Origin: Haloechinothrix sp033042135
GTDB lineage: Bacteria; Actinomycetota; Actinomycetes; Mycobacteriales; Pseudonocardiaceae
Reading direction: 5' to 3'
Assembly (NCBI RefSeq): GCF_033042135.1
Contig: NZ_WBXM01000001.1
Span: forward strand, 186,001-250,000
DNA: 64,000 nt
Position numbers and translations under genes: made by a program. How positions within the stretch are numbered: position 1 is the stretch's first letter; each line of letters starts with the position of its first letter. A model generated the notes under the pieces. That model ran no database searches and was not told where the DNA came from. It saw only the letters and a program-made list of their open reading frames with translations. Positions 34,718 to 44,684 of this stretch are shown here, in pieces.

Positions 34718-37156
34718 TCAGCCACCGGCCTCGGTGAATACGGCCAGCTCGCGCTGTGCCGTGCCCGTCGCCTTGGCGAACGTGGCGAAATCCTTACCAG
34801 CCAGCACGTCGGCGATGATGCGTCCCTCGGCTTTGACCCAAGCTTCACCGAACGCCCGGTCCCAATGAGCGGAGTACTCGTCGAAGTACCCCGGACGCGG
34901 GGTGAACTCGCCGTACACGAGCTCGTTCTCGCCGCGGAGCATGTCGATCCGCATAAAGGGTGTCGGAATCTGGGTACTGATCGCGGCGGCGGTCTCGAGC
35001 TGTTGCGCGGTCGGACCGACCGCATCGGCGAGGGGCTTGTCCTCGTGGCGGCCGGTGGACACCGGCTCGCCCTGCGGGTTCCAGTAACGGACCGCGAAAC
35101 CGCTTTCCCTGCGTGACTCCTGGATCAGCAGGATCTCCCCGTAGAACGCGTAGAACTTCAGATCCGCCGCTGGTCGCATGGATTCGCTGTCCTCGATGAC
35201 CAGCTCTTCGACCATCCACCGGTCCGGCAAAGTGCGCCGGCTGCGGTCGGACATCAGCCATGTGGCGTGCTCGGCCATCTCGTCCCATGACGAGAATTCC
35301 TTGTTGTCGCGCATGTGCACTATGCGGTCAGTGCTGAACACGAGGTACACGCCTTGCGCGCCGGTTGAGCGTACCGGCTTGATGGCGATCGGGTGTCGGA
35401 CCTCGATGTCCTCGAAGTGGTAAACCGTCTGGTCGCAGTAAGGGCGGCGTAAGCCGAGCTCGTCGGCGAAGCGGTAGGCGCTCAGCTTGTCGTCGAGCAG
35501 CCAGCCCGGTCGGAAGGCGCGCAGTTCCTTGGCTTGCGATTGCTCGATCATCTGCGCGTGGAACGACACGCCGGAGCGAAGCGGGATCCTGTATCGTTCG
35601 AGCTCCCGCGCCATCATGTGGGTCACGTGGTGCGGCTCGGCGTGTTCCAGTATCTCTGCCACGCGCTGGTGGTGCTCGTCGCCTCGGTCCCGCATCGCAG
35701 CGCGGTGCAGGTTCTGTTTGAGTCCCGTGGTGATGAGCGCGTCGAGGGACTCCTTAGCCCGTTCGATCGCTTCGACCCGGCGTTCGTGTGGAGTGCGCGG
35801 GGATTCTGGTGCCGCCGAGTCGTAGCTACGCAGTACGTACGGCTCGACCTGCTCCAGCACCAGCCGGGTGCCCAGGCCGTTGCCTTTCTGGGGCGCGATG
35901 ATGTTGCTACCGCGTTCCCGGTATCTCGTCAGCGGGCGAGTGATGCGCTGCTCGACGTTGGACGGTGGAACCGAGGTCAGGTAGTCGACGCGTGGCAGTG
36001 CCCTGGCCAGATTGTGCAGGGCGAAGGCGGTCACGTCGCTGGTGCCGAGCATCCCGCCGATGCAGATGTGGATATCGGGATCGGCGCGTACCGCTGCGCG
36101 GGCCAGGTCGAGGCTGGCCAGCAGCCCACCCGCCTTGGGGGCCTTGATGTTCAACGCCCGGCAGCCGCCGTGCTTGTTGAGCTCTGCGAGATCGTCCGCG
36201 TCCCACATGCCCTCGTCCGGCATGATGCGCAGGTCGAGTTCGCCGGTAGTGCCCGCGACGGCCCGCACCATGGTGTCCGCGTGGCGTTGCAGCTCGGCCA
36301 GCCGGGTGAACTCGGCCTTCGGCAGGATGCCTTCCAGCACCACCGAGCGGGTGAGGCGGCCGTCGCTCATGCGCTCGACGAGACCGTCGATGAACCTGAC
36401 GGCGTCCTCGACGGTGAGCGCCTCGTTGATGTCCATCCACAGGGGCTTGTCGCGCTCGACCGAGCGGTTCGCGCGCGTCACGGTTTCCAGGAGGTTCCAG
36501 TCGCGTTCGAGGTCCCCGAGGCCCTTGACCCTGGTCATCGGGTACCGCTCCTGCCTGATCACCGCGGCGGGTATGTCCGTGGCTTCCGAGGAGATGGTGG
36601 AGATGCTGATACCGATGTCGTCGCGCTGCTTGCCGAGCAGCTCCGCGATGGATAGCGCGAGCGTCCTCGCCACGGTGTCGAGCAGTGCCACCTCGATCCC
36701 CAGCAGCGTGCCCCGGAACGGCCGGGGACCGTGCTCGCTTGTGCCGTGGCTGGCGGCCAGCTTCTCGAGCTCGCCCATCACCGTACGGACCTCGCGTGCC
36801 GCCTCATCGGCGCTGCCGAAGCGCAGCCTCCTGTGGTGCAGGTGTGAGCAGGCGGCCCGCAGGAACTCCCACGCGGTGTCGCCTTTCCGGTCGCCGTCAC
36901 CGGTCAGCTTGTGGCGCGGTTGGCACTCGCCGATGCCGGTGATCGACCGGTCCGAGCTCCTGGCGGAGATCAGGACGAGGAAGTTGTTGCCTGCGGTGGC
37001 CACCCCCCTTGCCGTGCCGTAGGCCCGCTTGAGCGGCATGCGGTAATGATGTGCTTCCACTCGTTCGACGATCACTTGGTGCGGTGCCGGCTCGCGGCGC
37101 GCGCGCCGCATCACTCGCCGGGCCCGCCTGGTGACCCGATGTGCGATTGGCCCCAT
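34718..37156 (-). CDS. Dipeptide-epimerase-like enolase domain (intact) fused to TupA-like ATP-grasp
   Basis: 812 residues from ATG 37156 (MGPIAHRV), chosen from GAGGA upstream and the length of the paralogue at 26626. The enolase domain (30-440) keeps Lys211 (TRVKG; the first Lys of KxK is Arg), metal ligands Asp242, Glu275 and Asp314-Glu315, and Lys338 (LNIKAPKAGG). This fits 1,1-proton transfer as in L-Ala-D/L-Glu epimerases. The ATP-grasp half has IAIKPVRSTGAQG, RWMVEELVIED and GEFTPRPGYFDEY. One protein could thus make a dipeptide and epimerise it (inference). The 270 bp upstream (37157-37426) show nothing notable. Confidence 0.87.
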   Translation of the reverse strand: MGPIAHRVTRRARRVMRRARREPAPHQVIVERVEAHHYRMPLKRAYGTARGVATAGNNFLVLISARSSDRSITGIGECQPRHKLTGDGDRKGDTAWEFLRAACSHLHHRRLRFGSADEAAREVRTVMGELEKLAASHGTSEHGPRPFRGTLLGIEVALLDTVARTLALSIAELLGKQRDDIGISISTISSEATDIPAAVIRQERYPMTRVKGLGDLERDWNLLETVTRANRSVERDKPLWMDINEALTVEDAVRFIDGLVERMSDGRLTRSVVLEGILPKAEFTRLAELQRHADTMVRAVAGTTGELDLRIMPDEGMWDADDLAELNKHGGCRALNIKAPKAGGLLASLDLARAAVRADPDIHICIGGMLGTSDVTAFALHNLARALPRVDYLTSVPPSNVEQRITRPLTRYRERGSNIIAPQKGNGLGTRLVLEQVEPYVLRSYDSAAPESPRTPHERRVEAIERAKESLDALITTGLKQNLHRAAMRDRGDEHHQRVAEILEHAEPHHVTHMMARELERYRIPLRSGVSFHAQMIEQSQAKELRAFRPGWLLDDKLSAYRFADELGLRRPYCDQTVYHFEDIEVRHPIAIKPVRSTGAQGVYLVFSTDRIVHMRDNKEFSSWDEMAEHATWLMSDRSRRTLPDRWMVEELVIEDSESMRPAADLKFYAFYGEILLIQESRRESGFAVRYWNPQGEPVSTGRHEDKPLADAVGPTAQQLETAAAISTQIPTPFMRIDMLRGENELVYGEFTPRPGYFDEYSAHWDRAFGEAWVKAEGRIIADVLAGKDFATFAKATGTAQRELAVFTEAGG

Positions 37157-37426
37157 GCTCGTTCGTCCTCGCTCCCGCGCCGCGGTACCGGGGCGCCGGT
37201 CTTCGTGGGGCAGGCCGCGTGCGACGACTGCGCGGAGCGCCGGGCGTATTCGACCCCCAACGCCCCGAGGTGGCACGGCCTCGACCCGCTGTGCTTCGAG
37301 CGCCGAGCATAGCCGATCGCTGTCCGATGTGCGTGGTTCTGGGCATCGTCAGGGATTACGGTTGTGTTGAGTTTTCGTGATCATTGTCCGGTGCTGACCC
37401 CGGTATCCCGTCACCGCGCCTGGCGG

Positions 37427-39700
37427 TCAGCGCCGCATGGCCTCGACCGTCCGCTCCTCCTCGTGATCCGCCGGACCGAGGCTCAACAGCAGGTCGATGA
37501 TCTCGCCAGCCACGTCGCGGCTGCTTCCCGACCAGGGGAAATGGTGCCCGCGGATGCCGGGTGCGCGGTTCAACTCGATGATCCCGTGGTTATCCCGCGC
37601 CGCGGGCTGCCGATGGTCGCGGATGATGACGTCGGCGCCGCACACCAGCATTCCCGGCACTGATGCGACCGCGCGCTCCACCTCAGCGAGGTGGCTGGGG
37701 TGCACCTCGCCGGTGCAGTCGACGATGTCGGCGCCCTGGTGCAAGTTCGAGGTGCCGGACAGGTAGACCATCTCCCCGGCAGGTGGCACCGACTCCGGCG
37801 TCAGCTCGACACGCCGGAGCCGATCCAGCTCGCGTTTCCCGAGCGTGAGCGGGTACCTGGCATGCACGGGGTTGCCTCGCCGCTCGGCGTTCTTCGCCTC
37901 GACCAGCTCGGTGATCGTGCTCGTACCGTCTCCCAGGACGTTCATGGGGATACCCACGCGAACCGCGGCGACCCTGCCGCCGATCCATAGGAACCGGTAC
38001 ACCTCGCCCGGCAGCATTTCCTGCACGACCACCTCGTCGTTGCCAGCGAGTATGGCGTCGAGAGCCGCCTCGAACTCGAAGGCGGTATGGATTCCGGTGT
38101 GCACGTCACGGCCGTGACGCCCGTGCACGGGTTTGAGGCAGAAGCCGTGCGCGAACTCGGTGCTGTGCCCGGCGAAGTAGGCTCGCGCCCGGTCCCGGTT
38201 CGCGCGGTCGAAGATCTCTCCCCTCGGTACGCGGAACGAGTTCTCGCGCAGGTGCTTCGTGATCCGGTCCTTGCGGTCGAACGCCCGCGCGGCGCCCTTC
38301 TCGAGCGGTCGCAGCACCGTGCCGTCCTCGCGCACCAGGTAGATCATCGCTACCGCGACGGCGTAGTGCACGCCGTTGATGGTGAAGCGGAGCGCGGTAC
38401 GCCGATGATCGCCACGGGAGATGATGCCGCTGGTGTAGTCGATACCCCTGGCTTCGAGCGCCGCGGCGTACAGATCATCGGTGCCCCCGTAGCGCAAGCC
38501 CCGTGAAGTGATTGCCGGACCGATGGTGCCGTGCCCGTTCCGCTGCCCGGGGCCGGAATCCTGGGTGGTGCCGGTCGTGGCGACCCGCCGTGCGACAGCG
38601 GGCGCGAGCCGAGCGCGCCACCGCCCCGCCAGCGCGGGGCGTGACACGGGGGCGAAGCGTGGGCTGATCGGCCGCACCTGTAGCAGGTGCCAACCGCGGG
38701 CGTCGACGTCGAGCGCGAACCGGCGACTGAACGACCGCGCCCCGCCGGATCGCTTGGCCAGCAGCCGGAACACGGAATAGGCCTCTGAACGCGTGACCGG
38801 CCGGGACTGGCCAGCGGCGCCGGTCACGATGGGGTACAGCCGCAGCGATGCCTGCCAGTCCCCGTCGGATACGCGCAGCCGGACCCGGGCTACGAGGCTG
38901 TACGGCGCGGCGTCGCCACCCGCCCCGTCGCCGTCGACGGCATCGAGGAAGGTTCCGGCGGAGAACACGGTCGAACCGTGTTCGGTGTGGTGAACTTCCT
39001 GGAGCATGCGCGCACCGTGCCCCACGATCAGGTCGGCGCCCGCTGCGAGGAAGCGGGGTGCGGTGCGCCGCATCAGGTCGGAAGCCCACGTGTAGGGCTG
39101 ACCCCAATGCGGGTACAGGATGATCAGTGCGGCTGGGTCCACGGCGCGCAGCCGGGTGAGCTGGTCGATGATGCCCTGCGTGGCAAGCGGATGGATCCCC
39201 CACGCCTCCTCGGACGCGAACACCTGTCTTCGTTCCCGCAGCCTCGCCGAGTTCTTGAGCGCGCCGAGCAGGTACACGTTCTTGGTGTGACCGGCGAGGT
39301 GGACACGGTGCACCAGCGGCTGCGCGGCGTGCTCGGCGCCGTCGCCCGCACCGAACGGCTGGACGCCTGCCTCGCGGAGATACTCGGCGGTACCCGCGAG
39401 AGCGTCGCGGCCGTACCCCATGGTGTGGGTGTTGGCCAGGCTCACCGCATCCACGCCGAGCCGCTGGAGCGTCACAACTGTGTGCTCGGGTGCGTCCCGG
39501 GTGAACTGGTCGTGCGGGTCGTGTGGCGGGCTGGTCGATTCGTCGGCCAGTACCGTACGCAGGTTGCCGACGACGAAGTCGTCGTCACCGATCAGCCGCG
39601 CGACACCGTCGGCGGACGGCAGTCCGCCGGATCCGCCGTCGTGCCCGCACCCCTCACCGAAGGACATGTCCCCGGTGAGTACGAGGTCGCACTCGTCCAT
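37427..39700 (-). CDS. Second CapA-like/ATP-grasp fusion, CapA domain partly degenerate
   Basis: 757 residues from ATG 39700 (MDECDLVLTGDM), preceded by GCGGGAAG; GTG 39715 is the alternative. The CapA-like half has GDMSFGE and HWGQPYTW, but NLE is NLR, NDH is NTH and GHGPH is GHGAR, so several metal-site residues are altered. The ATP-grasp half looks complete: FCLKPVHGRHGRDVHTG, VVVQEMLPGEVYRF, MNVLGDGTSTITELVEAKN, and ELNRAPGIRGHHFPW. It pairs with the intact CapA fusion at 30287-32512. Divergent from the triple-fusion gene with a short promoter region. Confidence 0.87.
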   Translation of the reverse strand: MDECDLVLTGDMSFGEGCGHDGGSGGLPSADGVARLIGDDDFVVGNLRTVLADESTSPPHDPHDQFTRDAPEHTVVTLQRLGVDAVSLANTHTMGYGRDALAGTAEYLREAGVQPFGAGDGAEHAAQPLVHRVHLAGHTKNVYLLGALKNSARLRERRQVFASEEAWGIHPLATQGIIDQLTRLRAVDPAALIILYPHWGQPYTWASDLMRRTAPRFLAAGADLIVGHGARMLQEVHHTEHGSTVFSAGTFLDAVDGDGAGGDAAPYSLVARVRLRVSDGDWQASLRLYPIVTGAAGQSRPVTRSEAYSVFRLLAKRSGGARSFSRRFALDVDARGWHLLQVRPISPRFAPVSRPALAGRWRARLAPAVARRVATTGTTQDSGPGQRNGHGTIGPAITSRGLRYGGTDDLYAAALEARGIDYTSGIISRGDHRRTALRFTINGVHYAVAVAMIYLVREDGTVLRPLEKGAARAFDRKDRITKHLRENSFRVPRGEIFDRANRDRARAYFAGHSTEFAHGFCLKPVHGRHGRDVHTGIHTAFEFEAALDAILAGNDEVVVQEMLPGEVYRFLWIGGRVAAVRVGIPMNVLGDGTSTITELVEAKNAERRGNPVHARYPLTLGKRELDRLRRVELTPESVPPAGEMVYLSGTSNLHQGADIVDCTGEVHPSHLAEVERAVASVPGMLVCGADVIIRDHRQPAARDNHGIIELNRAPGIRGHHFPWSGSSRDVAGEIIDLLLSLGPADHEEERTVEAMRR

Positions 39701-39759
39701 ACTTCCCGCAATCACTCACACATCGTTACTGGTACATCGCCCCCACGCAGCTCGGGCTG

Positions 39760-42312
39760 ATGCCAGCGATCCGTTCATCCCGGATGCGCAGTTTCCCCCG
39801 GCTGCGCTCCCGGGCGTCTTCGGCACGCATGCCCGATGTCGGCGAAGATGTCCTGTGGCCTAGAGTGCGGCAAGTGGGCACCGTCAGGGTTGCGAGCAGC
39901 ACGCTCGCCGAGTACGACCCGGCCGTGCTGGTGGGAACCACCCGCAGGCGTGCGGCGGCGGGAAACGTGCTGATACGGCTGGAGGGTGACGCGCCCCATG
40001 GGCGCTGTACCGGCTGGGGCGAAGCACTCACGCGAGCACGGCGTGGCAGCGGGGAGCCGGATGCCGCGTGGCGGTATCTGGTCTCGGCGGTCCGGCACAT
40101 CGAGGGGCAACACCTCCCGTGCACCACAACGACCGAGGCTCGGGACGCGATACGCGGCCTCGTGCGGGACGTGCGCCGGGAGGTACCGGACAACCACGGC
40201 CGTATCGCGGCCCGCAAGGCATTGTTGGGGATCGAGGTAGCGCTGCTCGACCTCGTAGGCGGGGCGCTGGACGTCCCTGTCACGGACATCCTCGGCCGGT
40301 ACACGGATCGGTTCGACGCCACACTTGTCACGCTGGAGCTCAGCGGGGAGGTCACGGCCGATCTGGCAGCTGTACACGCCGCGACCGGGCACAGCGTGGA
40401 CCGGGATGGGGCGGCATGGTGGTTGGACCCGCGCGGGTATCTTTCCTACCCCGATGCCGAGCGGTTGGTACTGGAGCTCGCCACCGGGATGTCGCGAGGC
40501 AGCCTGCCTCGGCGGATGGTGCTGGGACAGGTGCTGCGTACCGCCGAGCGCGCACACCTCGGCGACCTGCAGCGGCTTGCCGATCGGCTGCTGGCGGGCA
40601 GCGAGGCCGACCTCCGAGTGATGGCAGGATCGAGCGTCACGTCGATGCGCCGCCTCGACGATGCGATCGGCGGCGGCTGCCGGGCGGTCCAGCTCAATCC
40701 CGAGCGGATCGGGGGGTTGCTGGCCACCCGCGAGCTCGCCGAGGCAGCGCTTCGGCGCGCCCCGGACACTACTCTGGTGCTGGGTGGTCGCGAGCCGCAC
40801 CACCAGGTGACCGGTGCCGCGTTGCGGCAACTCGCGATGGCGGTGCCGCGGGTGGACCACACCGCGGGCACGTCGGTCCAGTCATTACCGGCTACCACTG
40901 GCTCGGGCCTGGGGTGCGAGGTGTCGCTCGCCGAACTGATCGATGCGGCCGGGCGTTACCGGAGACGTGACCCCGTGGTGACAGGTACGGCCGCGCCGGA
41001 GGCGGGGAACTCCTACCCCGAGGCGGGCTACACGCGACGCCTCCGAACCCTGGCCGTCCGCAGCCACCTCGTCGAGCGCGAAGCGCTCGCGCACGGCCTG
41101 TCCACCGTCCGGTACAGCCAGGAAGTGTTCGTCGCCAGAGACGGTAGCGGTGGCCGGTTGCAGTTCGGCGCGGGTACCCACGCGTCGCTGTCATCGGCGA
41201 CGTCGTTCATGGTGGCCGACCATCACAAGGGCGCGGCTTACGCGGTACTGGCACGTGCGGGCGTCGCGGTGCCGGACGGCCAGGTGTTCGCCCCGGGTGA
41301 CCTGCGCGGCGCCACCGTCTACGCGCGGTCGCTTGGTTATCCCGTGGTCGTCAAACCGGTCGCCGGGACCGGAGGTACAGCGGTGTCCACCGGCGTGTCC
41401 AGCGACGCGGAGCTCGCCGCCGCCTTCGGCGCGGTGCACGCCAGTCGCTTCGCGCACGGGGATGTGCAGGTGGAGCGCCACCTGCCCGGGCGCGTGTACC
41501 GCATCGTGGTGCTGGACGGTGCCGTGGTGGCGGCGCTGCTACGTGAGCCGCCTTCGGTGACGGGAGACGGCACACTCACGCTCGCCGAGCTGATCATCGC
41601 GAGCAACAGTAGCCGGGCACGGAACCCCCTGTCGCACGCTTTCCCGCTTATCCGAGAAGGGGTGCTGGCCCACCTGGGGGAGAAAGACCCAAGCATGGAC
41701 GAGGTGCCCGACAAAGGGCAGCGCGTCGTCGTTGGCAGCGAAACCTCGGGTACCCACGGCGGCGAGGTCACCGACGTCCTCGATGAGCTCCACGACACCA
41801 TCGCCGCGGAGGCGGTTCGTGCCGTACGGGCGCTTCCCGGCATGCGGTTCTGCGGTATCGACATGATCCTCGAGGACCACCGCTGTCCGTTGCCCGAGCA
41901 GGCAGCCGGGATCTGCGAACTCAACGCCGGACCAGGGCTGCTGACCCCACAGTTCCCGCACGCGGGCGCGCCACGGTATGTCGCGCGCCAGCTGCTTCAC
42001 GCCACGGCGAGGGAACATGGGGTCGTGGTGACAGCCGAGCCCGCTACCGAGCTGTGCCTCGCGCTGGACGCGGAGGGGCAAGCGCTGGGCGAGGAGTACG
42101 GTGCGTGGCTCCATACGCGAGCGACCGAGCTCGGGCTCGCCGCGGCGGAGCCGACCTGCGGGCGCGAGCAGGTCAATATCCGGGTGCGGGGGCAGGTGGG
42201 CCCGGCGAGCGCGCTGGCGGCGTTGGCGATCGGCGGCCCCGGCGGAGCGTCCCCGCGCTCGGTCACCACGCGGCCCGTCAACAGCGAGGGATCCGAAACG
42301 GGGGAACGGTGA
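39760..42312 (+). CDS. Triple fusion 1: degenerate enolase, ATP-grasp, acylphosphatase-like
   Basis: 850 residues in the longest frame; ATG 39829 or GTG 39873 are likely truer starts because homology begins near residue 40. The enolase domain (40-390) has lost its chemistry: Gly for the metal Glu (VLGQVL), Ala-Gly for the next Asp, Asn for the last Lys (VQLNPERIGG). The ATP-grasp (430-740) has VVVKPVAGTGGTA, VQVERHLPGRVYRI, GDGTLTLAELI, and CELNAGPGLL. The final 80 residues align with the acylphosphatase domain of the 44674 protein but lack its Arg (YGAWLH). Its stop overlaps the next gene (GTGA). Confidence 0.83.
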   Translation: MPAIRSSRMRSFPRLRSRASSARMPDVGEDVLWPRVRQVGTVRVASSTLAEYDPAVLVGTTRRRAAAGNVLIRLEGDAPHGRCTGWGEALTRARRGSGEPDAAWRYLVSAVRHIEGQHLPCTTTTEARDAIRGLVRDVRREVPDNHGRIAARKALLGIEVALLDLVGGALDVPVTDILGRYTDRFDATLVTLELSGEVTADLAAVHAATGHSVDRDGAAWWLDPRGYLSYPDAERLVLELATGMSRGSLPRRMVLGQVLRTAERAHLGDLQRLADRLLAGSEADLRVMAGSSVTSMRRLDDAIGGGCRAVQLNPERIGGLLATRELAEAALRRAPDTTLVLGGREPHHQVTGAALRQLAMAVPRVDHTAGTSVQSLPATTGSGLGCEVSLAELIDAAGRYRRRDPVVTGTAAPEAGNSYPEAGYTRRLRTLAVRSHLVEREALAHGLSTVRYSQEVFVARDGSGGRLQFGAGTHASLSSATSFMVADHHKGAAYAVLARAGVAVPDGQVFAPGDLRGATVYARSLGYPVVVKPVAGTGGTAVSTGVSSDAELAAAFGAVHASRFAHGDVQVERHLPGRVYRIVVLDGAVVAALLREPPSVTGDGTLTLAELIIASNSSRARNPLSHAFPLIREGVLAHLGEKDPSMDEVPDKGQRVVVGSETSGTHGGEVTDVLDELHDTIAAEAVRAVRALPGMRFCGIDMILEDHRCPLPEQAAGICELNAGPGLLTPQFPHAGAPRYVARQLLHATAREHGVVVTAEPATELCLALDAEGQALGEEYGAWLHTRATELGLAAAEPTCGREQVNIRVRGQVGPASALAALAIGGPGGASPRSVTTRPVNSEGSETGER

Positions 42313-43418
42313 GCGCGGTAACGGGTCATGGTCAGCCGCGACGAACCCGCAGCGACGGCACTTACCTGATCGAGGCTTCGGTCGCTCGCGGCCTCGGTTT
42401 CGTTCTCGTTGCCAACGACGCCGTATTCGTCGGGCAGGCGGGCGGGCCTGCCGAGTTGTGCGTGGCGCAAGGTGTGGGCCCCGGTACCACACAAGCCTCG
42501 GCAGCGCTGGCCCGCGAGCCCGACACGCTGCGCGCGATGCTCGCGGATCGCCAGGTTCCGGTTCCCGAAACTCGTACCCTGCGCTTTTCCGACGGTGCGG
42601 ATGCCGCGGTCGCCGCAGCCGGGCAGCTCGGCTATCCGGTTGCCGTGCGCCCGGTGTGGGGGATCAGGCGTCCCGACGCCCCGGCGCTGGCGTTCCCTGC
42701 CGACGACGAGGAGTCGTTGCGCGCCGCACTCGCCGCGCTCGCTGCGGCGTTCGACACCGGTGACGCGGAGTTCGAGCGCGTGCGCGGTCGCTACCTGGTG
42801 GAGCACGTGCCCGCCCGTTGTGAGACGCGAGCGCTGGTGGTCGCGGGTCGCTGCGTGGCGGGGGTTTCCCGACCCGCGACCGGGGCAATGGCGCGGGACG
42901 GTGCGTGCCGCGCCATAGCGCCCCACCGGTGGCTGCGGCAGGTGGTTGAGCACGCCGCTGACGCGGTGGACGGCCTCGATGTCGCGACCGTCACCGTGGC
43001 CGTGGACGACCCGGAACAATCGGTGCGGCGGCAGCCGCACGCCGTGACCGCGATCGAGCCGCACCCGCGGCTGGGACTGTTCGACCAGGCCGATCCCGGA
43101 ACCGGTGCGACCCTGGCGCACGCGATACTCGAGCGCTACGCACGTCAGGCGGGCATCAGCGTAGGCAGTGGCCGCGCCGAGCAGGATGTCGAGCTCACGA
43201 TCGCCGGACTCGACTCGGGCAGGGATGGGGAGTTGCTAGCCGGAGCGATGCCCGCTCATCGGGTGGTTGCCACCGAACGCCGGTGGGACGCCTCGGGCAC
43301 CCAGTGCACCGTGGCGGTTCGCGCCACCCCGGCCGCGCTGGCCGATCTGGCGGCCGAGCTGATGCACGGCTCCGTTGGTGAGCTGCGCCCCCGCTTCGTC
43401 GCAGGCATGCCGCGCTGA
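42309..43418 (+). CDS. Degenerate ATP-grasp-like protein
   Basis: 369 residues from GTG 42309, coupled to the triple fusion. The order of segments follows the neighbouring ATP-grasps (ARGLGFVLVANDAVFV, LRAMLADRQVPVPET, GYPVAVRPVWG, GRYLVEHVPARCETRALVV), but key residues have changed: the nucleotide Lys of VKP is Arg (AVRPV) and the terminal ExN metal motif reads IEPHPRL. The last 80 residues vaguely resemble the acylphosphatase-like tails nearby. Probably a non-catalytic partner subunit of the upstream fusion; the mirror gene at 43452 has the same relation to its fusion. Confidence 0.7.
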   Translation: MSAVTGHGQPRRTRSDGTYLIEASVARGLGFVLVANDAVFVGQAGGPAELCVAQGVGPGTTQASAALAREPDTLRAMLADRQVPVPETRTLRFSDGADAAVAAAGQLGYPVAVRPVWGIRRPDAPALAFPADDEESLRAALAALAAAFDTGDAEFERVRGRYLVEHVPARCETRALVVAGRCVAGVSRPATGAMARDGACRAIAPHRWLRQVVEHAADAVDGLDVATVTVAVDDPEQSVRRQPHAVTAIEPHPRLGLFDQADPGTGATLAHAILERYARQAGISVGSGRAEQDVELTIAGLDSGRDGELLAGAMPAHRVVATERRWDASGTQCTVAVRATPAALADLAAELMHGSVGELRPRFVAGMPR

Positions 43419-43451
43419 CCGCGACCGGTCGCTGGTCGGCGACCCAGCCGG

Positions 43452-44684
43452 TCAGCCGCGCACCGCTAGCGGCGCCAGCCCCTCGCCGTCGGCCACGGTG
43501 CTCGCGCGTTCCTCCACCAGCGCCGCCCGGTAGCCGCCATCGAGCTTGCCGTCGAGCACTGTCTCGGCGAGCCACGCGAGATGCTCGGGCGCACCCCGCA
43601 GCACGCCGTCGGCGACTCCCTCCACGGGGTCAGTGACCGTCAGGTACCCGCGTATCCCGCGCGCGTTGCCTGCCTCGGCGTACGCGGCCATGGCACGTTC
43701 CGGGTCGGTCACCCCCTCCAGGTGGACATCCACCGTGACGTCCGTGGCGGGATCGGCCAGCTCGACCCGCAGTTCGTCGGCGTGCTGGCGCAGGATCGCG
43801 TCCCCGAGCCGCTGGGCGAGTTCCGGCGCCACGCTGCCCTGCACCGCCAGCCATGGGCGTTCGGACAGCTCCACGATGCGCGGGTCCTGCTCCGCGGTGT
43901 CGACGGTGTGGTCGGCGGTCACGATGTCCACCGCGGCCAGCGCGAGACCCGGTACGGCCCGCACCGCGTCCAGCGCCAGCTTGCGCAGGCTCTCGTGGGT
44001 CGCCGCGGTGACGTCCCGGTGGGCTTGCTCGCCCTCGCCCCACGGGCCGCCCTGGCAGTGCACCACCGAGTGGACCTCGTCGCCGATCACGAAGAACCGC
44101 AGGTACTGACCCGGCACATGCTTTTCCAGCAGGAACCGGTAGCTCGACGGCATCATGACACGACCGTCCAGCTCCTCCGGTTCGGCCAGCAGGGTCAACG
44201 AGTAGGCGGCTCGGGTGTAGGTCGGGCGCTCGGTGGTGGGGGTACGGAGGTAGCCGATCGCGTCGACCAGCTCCTGCTCGTCGCGCAGCCCGGTGCGCGC
44301 CTCGATCGTGTTGTCGCCGACGGCGGGCTTGACCACCACGGGGTAGCCGATCCGCTCGATGAGCCGTTTGGCGAACTCCAATCCCTTGCCGACCGAGTAC
44401 GAACCGCCCTTCGGGATCGGCAGGCCCGCGTTGGTCAGCAGCGCGCGGCGCATCCGCTTGTCCTGCGCGTAGGTCACCGCGGACAACGTTGAGGTGCGCG
44501 GCACGCCGTGCACGAACGAGAGTTCTTTGTCGTGCGTGGCCCCCCGCTGGCTGGCCATCATGACCTGCCTGGGGAACTGCACGACGTCGAGACCGCGGCT
44601 CAGCGCGGCGCGGTGTACCTCGAACCCGTCCCGGAGCTCGGGGCCGATCTCGGTCGATTCCGTGGTCGCCACGTCAGCGGACAT
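43452..44684 (-). CDS. ATP-grasp-like protein, partly degenerate
   Basis: 410 residues from ATG 44684, with AAGGAG 8 nt upstream, overlapping the triple fusion upstream by 11 bp. ATP-grasp motifs: RRALLTNAGLPIPKGG, YPVVVKPAVGDNTIEARTG, FLLEKHVPGQYLRFFVIGD and VDIVTADH. The glycine loop is altered and the ExN metal motif is ELSERP, so activity is uncertain. The C-terminal 90 residues (VTVDVHLEGVTDPERAMAAY) resemble a worn acylphosphatase domain. Tail-to-tail with the 42309 gene (33-bp gap), forming a mirror pair. Confidence 0.75.
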   Translation of the reverse strand: MSADVATTESTEIGPELRDGFEVHRAALSRGLDVVQFPRQVMMASQRGATHDKELSFVHGVPRTSTLSAVTYAQDKRMRRALLTNAGLPIPKGGSYSVGKGLEFAKRLIERIGYPVVVKPAVGDNTIEARTGLRDEQELVDAIGYLRTPTTERPTYTRAAYSLTLLAEPEELDGRVMMPSSYRFLLEKHVPGQYLRFFVIGDEVHSVVHCQGGPWGEGEQAHRDVTAATHESLRKLALDAVRAVPGLALAAVDIVTADHTVDTAEQDPRIVELSERPWLAVQGSVAPELAQRLGDAILRQHADELRVELADPATDVTVDVHLEGVTDPERAMAAYAEAGNARGIRGYLTVTDPVEGVADGVLRGAPEHLAWLAETVLDGKLDGGYRAALVEERASTVADGEGLAPLAVRG

